Shown piece by piece: positions 14,860 to 19,173 of a stretch of 19,173 nt of DNA. Made by a program: the position numbers and the translations under genes. Numbering within the stretch: position 1 is the first letter of the stretch; the number at the start of each line of letters is the position of its first letter. The notes beneath the pieces were generated by a model that was not told the DNA's origin, ran no database searches, and saw nothing but the letters and a program-made list of their open reading frames with translations. Location: NCBI GenBank assembly GCA_005885565.1, contig VAXK01000207.1:1-19173 (forward strand). Direction: 5' to 3'. Source of the DNA: Actinomycetota bacterium (GTDB lineage: Bacteria > Actinomycetota > Thermoleophilia > Gaiellales > Gaiellaceae).

Positions 14860-16011
14860 GAACGCGTCGCGGTACGCGGCGAAGCGCTCGGCGAGGTCGG
14901 AGCAGTCGAGACCGAACTCCTCCGCCGTGTAGCCGTGCACACCGTGCTTGTCGGAGGGGTTCTCCGCCAGCCAGCGCCGCATCGCGTCCTCGGCCGGCCG
15001 GGTCCAGGGCACCTCGGCGAACTCGAGGACGCGGCGCATCGTCCCGATCGGGTCGCCGACCAGATCCGGGTAGCGAACGTGGAGGACGTCGTCGTCGCCG
15101 AGTTGCTCGCGGCGACGAAGGAGATCGCCAACAGCGCGCTCGATCTCCGCCAGCCAGAGCGTCCCCACCTCGTGCTTGTCGACCGCGTCCGAGCGCGCGG
15201 CCTGGATGGTCGCGCACAGGCTGCACGTCGACGGGACGGCGGTCACCGGGTCGCGGTGGAGCATCACGACCTTCGCCTCCGGATAGACCTCCCGGAGGGC
15301 GCGGACGTGCCACATGTGGAAGGGGCACTTCAGGCCGACCACTGCACTGGGGATCCGCCACGTGATGCACGCGAGCTGGACGCGGTGGAAGCGGTAGGCA
15401 TCGGCGACCTCGCGGCGCGCCAGCCACGCCGTATAGGACGGCAGCCGGTAGCGCGCGGAGTAGATGAGGCTCTGGAACGCGTTCCCGAGCAGGCGGTGGC
15501 ACTCGTCCGGACGGCGGGCCTCCATCGGATGGATCGCCGGTAGGCGCGGGGCCCTCGCGAGGTAGTCGTCCAGCCAGGCCTGCGCCGCCGCGGCGAGGCG
15601 CTCGTGCTCCCGCGAATCGCGGCTGCCGGCGGGCGCCATGAGCTCCCAGAAGTGCGGGCAGTGCACCTCCGGATGCTGGTCGAGGAGATTGTGCACGAGC
15701 GTCGTGCCGGTACGCGGAAGCCCCGTGACGAACACGGGCCGGGCGGCGACGCCCTCGGCGATCTCGGGATGCCGTTCGACGTGCCGCCGGACGTTCGCCT
15801 GGACGGCGAGCGCGGAGACGAGTCCCTCGGCGGCCTGGCGCCTCCCCCACGGGTTCACGCGGGCCTCGGCGTCGAGCGACGAAACGAGGGCCTCGAGCGC
15901 GTCGAGATAGTCGAAGGGTTCGTCCGGCGCGGCACCCGTTCGCACTCGCGCGGTCTCGACGAGGAGCTCGACGTCGAGCGAGACGAGCGCGTCAGGACTC
16001 TCGACGGCCAT
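14848..16011 (-). CDS. PAPS-dependent sulfotransferase family protein
   Basis: 387 aa, usual length for bacterial sulfotransferases of the Sulfotransfer_3-like group. The 5'-phosphosulfate loop is GLPRTGTT (97-104), preceded by PVFV; the 3'-phosphate site is LHRDPVTAVPS (251-261, Arg253 and Ser261). The stretch EARRPDECHRLL (about 164-175) matches the conserved region after the first helix. It would move a sulfuryl group from PAPS to a hydroxyl, phenol or amine of a small molecule in the cytoplasm. It is divergent from the SDR at 16081 and convergent with, and overlapping by 8 nt, the aminotransferase. ATG at 16011 fits the family N-terminus but has no ribosome site. Beside an NRPS it is a plausible tailoring enzyme; the acceptor is unknown. 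Confidence 0.88.
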   Translation of the reverse strand: MAVESPDALVSLDVELLVETARVRTGAAPDEPFDYLDALEALVSSLDAEARVNPWGRRQAAEGLVSALAVQANVRRHVERHPEIAEGVAARPVFVTGLPRTGTTLVHNLLDQHPEVHCPHFWELMAPAGSRDSREHERLAAAAQAWLDDYLARAPRLPAIHPMEARRPDECHRLLGNAFQSLIYSARYRLPSYTAWLARREVADAYRFHRVQLACITWRIPSAVVGLKCPFHMWHVRALREVYPEAKVVMLHRDPVTAVPSTCSLCATIQAARSDAVDKHEVGTLWLAEIERAVGDLLRRREQLGDDDVLHVRYPDLVGDPIGTMRRVLEFAEVPWTRPAEDAMRRWLAENPSDKHGVHGYTAEEFGLDCSDLAERFAAYRDAFALS

Positions 16012-16013
16012 CG

Positions 16014-16043
16014 GTATTAGCCACTAATGGAAGAAAGTTTGAA
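16014..16043 (-). promoter_or_regulatory. Possible minus-strand promoter for the sulfotransferase
   Basis: TTCAAA (16043-16038) and TAATAC (16019-16014) with an 18-nt spacer. The -35 overlaps that of the plus-strand promoter. The implied start site would fall at or just inside the ATG at 16011, too close for comfort, so this is tentative. Confidence 0.22.
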
Positions 16044-16067
16044 CCTTCGTCTCATTCAGAATACGAT
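16039..16067 (+). promoter_or_regulatory. Sigma-70-type promoter of the SDR gene
   Basis: TTGAAC (16039-16044) and TACGAT (16062-16067) with the ideal 17-nt spacer. Transcription should begin near 16074, giving a leader of only a few nucleotides before the ATG at 16081. This agrees with the lack of a ribosome site and argues against starting translation at 16027, which lies upstream of the promoter. Confidence 0.55.
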
Positions 16068-16080
16068 CTTTCGCCAACGA

Positions 16081-16845
16081 ATGGAAGAACATGGGAAGTC
16101 CCGCGTTGCGGTCGTCTCTGGCGGCGGCACCGGCATCGGTCGGGCGATCGCGCACGCGCTCGCGGCCGACGGATACGAGGTGTTCGTCCTCGGCCGACGC
16201 CGCGCGGTGCTCGACGAGGCCGCGCAGGCGATCAACGACGCCCTCGGCGCCGAGCGCGCGCACGCGCTCTGTGCCGACCTGCGCCAGCCGGAGTGGGTCG
16301 CAGAAGTGGCGAGGCAGATCACGAACGGAGCGGGGACGGTCGACGTGCTCGTCAACAACGCAGGCGGCAACTTCGCCGCGCACCCACAGAACGGCCTCGA
16401 GGGCGTGCGGGACGACTGGCGCACCAACTTCGAGGGCAACGTCCTGCCCGCGGTCCTCCTCACCCACGCCCTCCTCCCGAGGCTCCGCCGCCCGGGCGGG
16501 CGCATCGTCACCATCGGCTCGATCGCCGCGTTCCGAGGCCCGGCGACCTACGGCGGCTCGAAGGCCGCGCTCCATCCCTGGTCGGCCGAGCTCGCCGTCG
16601 CGCTCGCCCCGGAAGGGATCGCCGTCAACGTCGTCGCGCCGGGCTACGTCACCGAGACGGAGTTCTACGGCGACCGCATGGGCCAGGAGCTCCACGAGGA
16701 TCGGTGCCGCCGCGCCCCTGCCGGCCGCGGCGCGGACCCGAGCGAGATCGCGGCGCTCGTGCGCTACCTCGCCGGCAGAGACGCCGGGTTCGTCACGGGG
16801 CAGATCCTCCAGGCGAACGGCGGCGCGCTCCTCGGACGCGGCTAG
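16081..16845 (+). CDS. Classical short-chain dehydrogenase/reductase (FabG-like)
   Basis: 254 aa, normal for a classical SDR. The cofactor loop is VSGGGTGIG (12-20), followed by VLGRRR, whose Arg residues suggest NADP(H). NNAGG is at 92-96. The catalytic residues are Ser147 (TIGSIAA), Tyr157 and Lys161 (YGGSK). The C-terminal ALVRYLAG...FVTGQILQANGG block is typical of 3-oxoacyl-ACP-reductase-type members. It should oxidise or reduce a hydroxyl/carbonyl pair; as a neighbour of a reductase-terminated NRPS it could reduce the aldehyde or process a precursor, but the sequence does not specify the substrate. The start at 16081 is chosen from the promoter just upstream; ATG 16027 is in frame but would lie 5' of the -35. 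The stop overlaps the stop of the convergent lyase. Confidence 0.88.
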   Translation: MEEHGKSRVAVVSGGGTGIGRAIAHALAADGYEVFVLGRRRAVLDEAAQAINDALGAERAHALCADLRQPEWVAEVARQITNGAGTVDVLVNNAGGNFAAHPQNGLEGVRDDWRTNFEGNVLPAVLLTHALLPRLRRPGGRIVTIGSIAAFRGPATYGGSKAALHPWSAELAVALAPEGIAVNVVAPGYVTETEFYGDRMGQELHEDRCRRAPAGRGADPSEIAALVRYLAGRDAGFVTGQILQANGGALLGRG

Positions 16846-16858
16846 GCGATCGCGTCCG
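16833..16858. terminator. Hairpin with both convergent stop codons in its loop (SDR/lyase)
   Basis: Arms CGGACGCG (16833-16840) and CGCGTCCG (16851-16858) pair over 8 bp around a 10-nt loop. The loop holds the SDR stop TAG (16843-16845) and, on the minus strand, the lyase stop TAG (16844-16842). There is no T tract on either side. It is probably a bidirectional terminator or 3'-end protector. Confidence 0.5.
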
Positions 16859-18305
16859 TCTCGTCGGCGAGCGCGGCCCGCTCCTGGAGCCACCGGCGCG
16901 CTTCGTCGACCACGGCGCCGGTCAGGTCCGCGGACGCGCCGAGGTACGCCGTCACGTCGAACGTCCGCTCGATCGTCTCGTCGCCGAGCAGCACGCTCAG
17001 CTCCTTCCGCTCCCGCAGCAGCTCGCGGAGCGTGCGCCCCTCCTCGTAGGCCGCCTGGCTCAGGTCGTAGACGATCTCGTGCGAGTTCTGCTTTCCGAGC
17101 CGCTCGCCGAGCGCGAGCATGAGCGCCTCCGAGCCGATCTCGTCGGTGACCGCCTCGGCGTTGTCCCGCATGCGCTCGGCGTGCACCTCCAGGCCGGCGA
17201 CGATCTCCGCCGTGATCGTGAGCGCCGCGAGGCAGTAGTGGGAGACGTCCGGCACGCACGCCCACTCGACGCGGAGCGTCCGCGAGTCGCGCTCGTGCTC
17301 CCCGGGCATCCCGGCGAGCGCGATCCCGACCTGCGCCGCGGCGAGCTTCGCCGTCACGACGACCTGCTCGCACCGCTCCGGATTCCGCTTGTGCGGCATC
17401 GTGCTGCTGCCGACGATCCCGTGCTCCCAGGCCTCCTCGACCTCGCCGATCTCGGGCCGCGAGAGCGTGCGGATCTCGTCGGCGATCCTCCCGAGCGTCC
17501 CCGCGATGCCCGCCAGCGTGGCGACGTACTCGACGATGCGGTCGCGCGCGACGTGCCAGCCGATCGTCGGCGCGCCGAGCCCGAGCCGGGCGGCGAAGCG
17601 CTCGAGCAGCTCCGGCCCGCGGTCGCCGAGCCCCGCCATCGTCCCCGCACCGCCGAAGAGCTGCGCGACGAGGACGCGCTCGCGCATCGCCTCGACGCGC
17701 CGCGCGTGGCGCAGGATCTCGTCGAGCCAGCTCGCGACCTTGATGCCGAACGTGATCGGCAGCGCCGCGCGGGCGTGCGTGCGGCCGAGCGCGACGATCT
17801 CCGAGCACCGGCCGGCGAGGGCGGCGAGCACGCCGACGAAGCCCTCGAGGTCGGACTCGAGCCGGTCGACGACGTCGCGCATCTCGAGGACCTGGCCCGT
17901 GTCCTGGATGTCCTGCGTCGTCGCGCCGTAGTGGACGTACTGGCCGCTGCCCTCGGGACAGACCGCCTGGAGCCCGCGGAGCAGCCCGACGAGCGAATGG
18001 CGCGAGAGGATCACCTCGGTGCGCATCGACTCGAGGTCGATGTTCTCGACGCGGGCCGCCGCGGCGATGCCCGCGGCCGCCTCGGGCGGGATGACGCCGA
18101 GCTCGCCCTGCGCTTGCGCGAGCGCGGCCTCGATGTCGAGCCAGCGCTGGACTCGGCAGATGTCGCAGAAGATCGCCCGGCTCACGGGCGTCGCGTAGTT
18201 GTTCCCGTAGAAGTACGAGTCGGTGATGTGGCCGCGTGCGTGGTCGCAGGCCGGACGGAGCGCGGGCTCGGCGACCACAGGTCGCCTGGACGTCGTCGTC
18301 GCCAT
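16842..18305 (-). CDS. Fumarase/aspartase-superfamily lyase, adenylosuccinate-lyase / carboxymuconate-cycloisomerase-like
   Basis: 487 aa. Superfamily signatures: HYGATTQD (125-132), GRTHARA (174-180, His176 the likely acid), and the catalytic loop GSSTMPHKRNP (299-309). The N-terminal VQRWLDIEAALAQAQGELGVIP is the typical first helix. Family chemistry: anti elimination that breaks a C-N or C-O bond of a succinyl-type substrate and releases fumarate, or a related cycloisomerisation. The protein is all-helical and normally a tetramer. GTHGQ-type sequence is replaced by RTHARA, so the substrate may differ from that of housekeeping PurB. ATG at 18305 lies 2 nt after the dehydrogenase stop, with a G-rich ribosome site inside that gene, so the two are translationally coupled. 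A role in supplying or processing an NRPS amino acid is inference. Confidence 0.87.
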   Translation of the reverse strand: MATTTSRRPVVAEPALRPACDHARGHITDSYFYGNNYATPVSRAIFCDICRVQRWLDIEAALAQAQGELGVIPPEAAAGIAAAARVENIDLESMRTEVILSRHSLVGLLRGLQAVCPEGSGQYVHYGATTQDIQDTGQVLEMRDVVDRLESDLEGFVGVLAALAGRCSEIVALGRTHARAALPITFGIKVASWLDEILRHARRVEAMRERVLVAQLFGGAGTMAGLGDRGPELLERFAARLGLGAPTIGWHVARDRIVEYVATLAGIAGTLGRIADEIRTLSRPEIGEVEEAWEHGIVGSSTMPHKRNPERCEQVVVTAKLAAAQVGIALAGMPGEHERDSRTLRVEWACVPDVSHYCLAALTITAEIVAGLEVHAERMRDNAEAVTDEIGSEALMLALGERLGKQNSHEIVYDLSQAAYEEGRTLRELLRERKELSVLLGDETIERTFDVTAYLGASADLTGAVVDEARRWLQERAALADETDAIA

Positions 18306-18307
18306 GC

Positions 18308-19173
18308 CTAGGCCCCCACCGCCGCGGTCGCAGCAAGGTAGGGACAGGACCCGTAGGGCCGCTCGCCGTCCGTTTCGGCCCGACTCGCGGCGAGCTCGAG
18401 CGCGACCGACCGGACCGAGGCGTCCTCCCGGCGCGCCGTCTCGATCAGGTCGTCCACGAGCTCGCGCACCAGGTGCGAGGTGCGCTCGAGGACGGCCGCG
18501 GCCGACGCGGGCGGCCGGACGGAGCCGAAGAGCGCCTCCATCGAAGCCGAGCCGCCGATGCCGCCGACGAAGTCGGGGACGACGAGGATGCCGCGGGCCC
18601 GGAGCGTCTCCTCGGCCTCCTCCGTCAGCCCGCAGTTCGCGCCCACCACGACCGCGGGCGCCTGGATGCGGGCCGCCTGCTCGGCGGGGACGGCATTCTC
18701 GGTCGCGGCGAGGACGAGCAGGTCGCAGGGGAGCTCCGCCAGCGCTTCGCGCGGAAGCGCGGTCGCTGCGGCGACGACCGGCGTTCCGTACGGCGCCACG
18801 AGCAGTTTCTCGACGTCGAGCCCGTCCGGATCGGCGGCGCAGCCGTGCTCGTCCGCGACCGCGACGAGCACGACGCCGTGGTCGGCGAGCGACTGCGCGG
18901 CGCCGCGGCCGAGGTTGCCGAAGCCCTGGAGCGCACAGCGGACGCCGTCGGCGGCGCCGGACCTCGCGCGAGCGGCGGAGACCGCGGCGCAGGCCAGGGC
19001 GTGACCGGCGCGGCGCTCGGCGAGCGTCAGCGCCCCGATCCGCTCGTCGAGCAGGCCGAGCCGGTGGAAGAAGTCCCCGTCGGAGAGGCCCTGCGCCGAT
19101 CTGATCGCGTACTTGATCGACGGGATGCCCTCCAGCACGGCGAGCTGCTCGAGCTCGTGCCACTGCGTCCCCA
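18308..19173 (-). CDS. Glu/Leu/Phe/Val dehydrogenase-like protein, 5' end cut by window
   Basis: The visible 287 C-terminal residues enter from the right edge in one open frame. They contain the NAD(P)-binding fold: VRCALQGFGNLGRGAA (GxGxxG loop, about 18,899-18,946), VAVADEHG, then VVVGANCGLTEEAEETL and VVPDFVGGIGGSASMEAL. These correspond to the family GAN-P-T and PD-NAGG blocks, with changes at Pro and Asn. The segment before the Rossmann loop (LTLAERRAGHALACAAVSAA) replaces the usual ATGRGV-type sequence. The N-terminal domain with the catalytic Lys/Asp is outside the window, so activity cannot be judged. The family catalyses reversible oxidative deamination of amino acids. It overlaps in operon logic with the lyase downstream (2-nt gap). 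The family call is good; the substrate is unknown. Confidence 0.82.
   Translation of the reverse strand, partial: GTQWHELEQLAVLEGIPSIKYAIRSAQGLSDGDFFHRLGLLDERIGALTLAERRAGHALACAAVSAARARSGAADGVRCALQGFGNLGRGAAQSLADHGVVLVAVADEHGCAADPDGLDVEKLLVAPYGTPVVAAATALPREALAELPCDLLVLAATENAVPAEQAARIQAPAVVVGANCGLTEEAEETLRARGILVVPDFVGGIGGSASMEALFGSVRPPASAAAVLERTSHLVRELVDDLIETARREDASVRSVALELAASRAETDGERPYGSCPYLAATAAVGA

Noticed and set aside
13617..15131. A 504-codon minus-strand open frame across the aminotransferase
   Set aside because: Antisense to the aminotransferase, which has all its PLP residues, and ends in the sulfotransferase in the wrong frame.
16027..16080. ATG at 16027 as the SDR start
   Set aside because: It lies upstream of the TTGAAC/TACGAT promoter and adds residues before the normal SDR N-terminus.
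16293..18311. A 672-codon plus-strand open frame across the SDR and lyase
   Set aside because: It starts inside the SDR in another frame and runs antisense to the lyase, both of which have intact catalytic motifs.
1..19173. CRISPR array, tRNA, rRNA or insertion sequence
   Set aside because: No regularly spaced short repeats, cloverleaf-like segments, transposase motifs or terminal inverted repeats were seen. The only long repeats are between NRPS modules.

Overview
The window is high-GC DNA with dense genes and strong GC bias at third codon positions. This fits an actinobacterium. The GAG/CTC-rich codon use and the small C2H2-finger protein resemble soil Thermoleophilia-like lineages, but that placement is inference. 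No rRNA, tRNA, CRISPR array, insertion sequence or integrase is visible.

The centre is one very large minus-strand gene (2759-13558, about 3,599 aa). It encodes a non-ribosomal peptide synthetase (NRPS) with the order C-A-T-C-A-T-C-A-T-R. The last domain is a short-chain-dehydrogenase-type thioester reductase, so the chain should leave as an aldehyde or alcohol. By manual alignment the three adenylation domains have almost the same pocket code (D-F-G-G-[V/I/L]-A-G-[I/V]-G-K), so one amino acid is probably used three times. A1 and A3 share a 191-bp stretch of perfect DNA identity, a sign of recent gene conversion or duplication.

Left of the NRPS, all on the minus strand, are a degenerate NAD-epimerase-like SDR that has lost Tyr-x3-Lys (1438-2565), a 115-aa protein with a textbook C2H2 zinc finger (873-1220), and the N-terminal two thirds of an M20-family N-carbamoyl-amino-acid/allantoate amidohydrolase that runs off the left edge (1-836).

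Right of the NRPS the genes alternate in direction. A class I PLP aminotransferase (plus, 13686-14855) follows a 15-codon upstream ORF with a good ribosome site and an ATGA overlap. A PAPS-dependent sulfotransferase (minus) converges on it. A classical FabG-like SDR (plus, 16081-16845) diverges from the sulfotransferase. A fumarase/aspartase-superfamily lyase (minus, 16842-18305) converges on the SDR. A Glu/Leu/Phe/Val-dehydrogenase-like gene lies 2 nt upstream of the lyase and runs off the right edge. Both convergent junctions have overlapping stop codons embedded in a hairpin.

A working model, which is inference: the NRPS makes a short, possibly homomeric tripeptide aldehyde. The aminotransferase and/or SDR converts the aldehyde to an amine or alcohol, or makes the precursor. 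The sulfotransferase decorates the product. The lyase and dehydrogenase supply or process an unusual amino acid. I do not recognise this combination as a described cluster. No transporter, MbtH-like protein, phosphopantetheinyl transferase or dedicated regulator lies inside the window, so the cluster probably extends beyond it.
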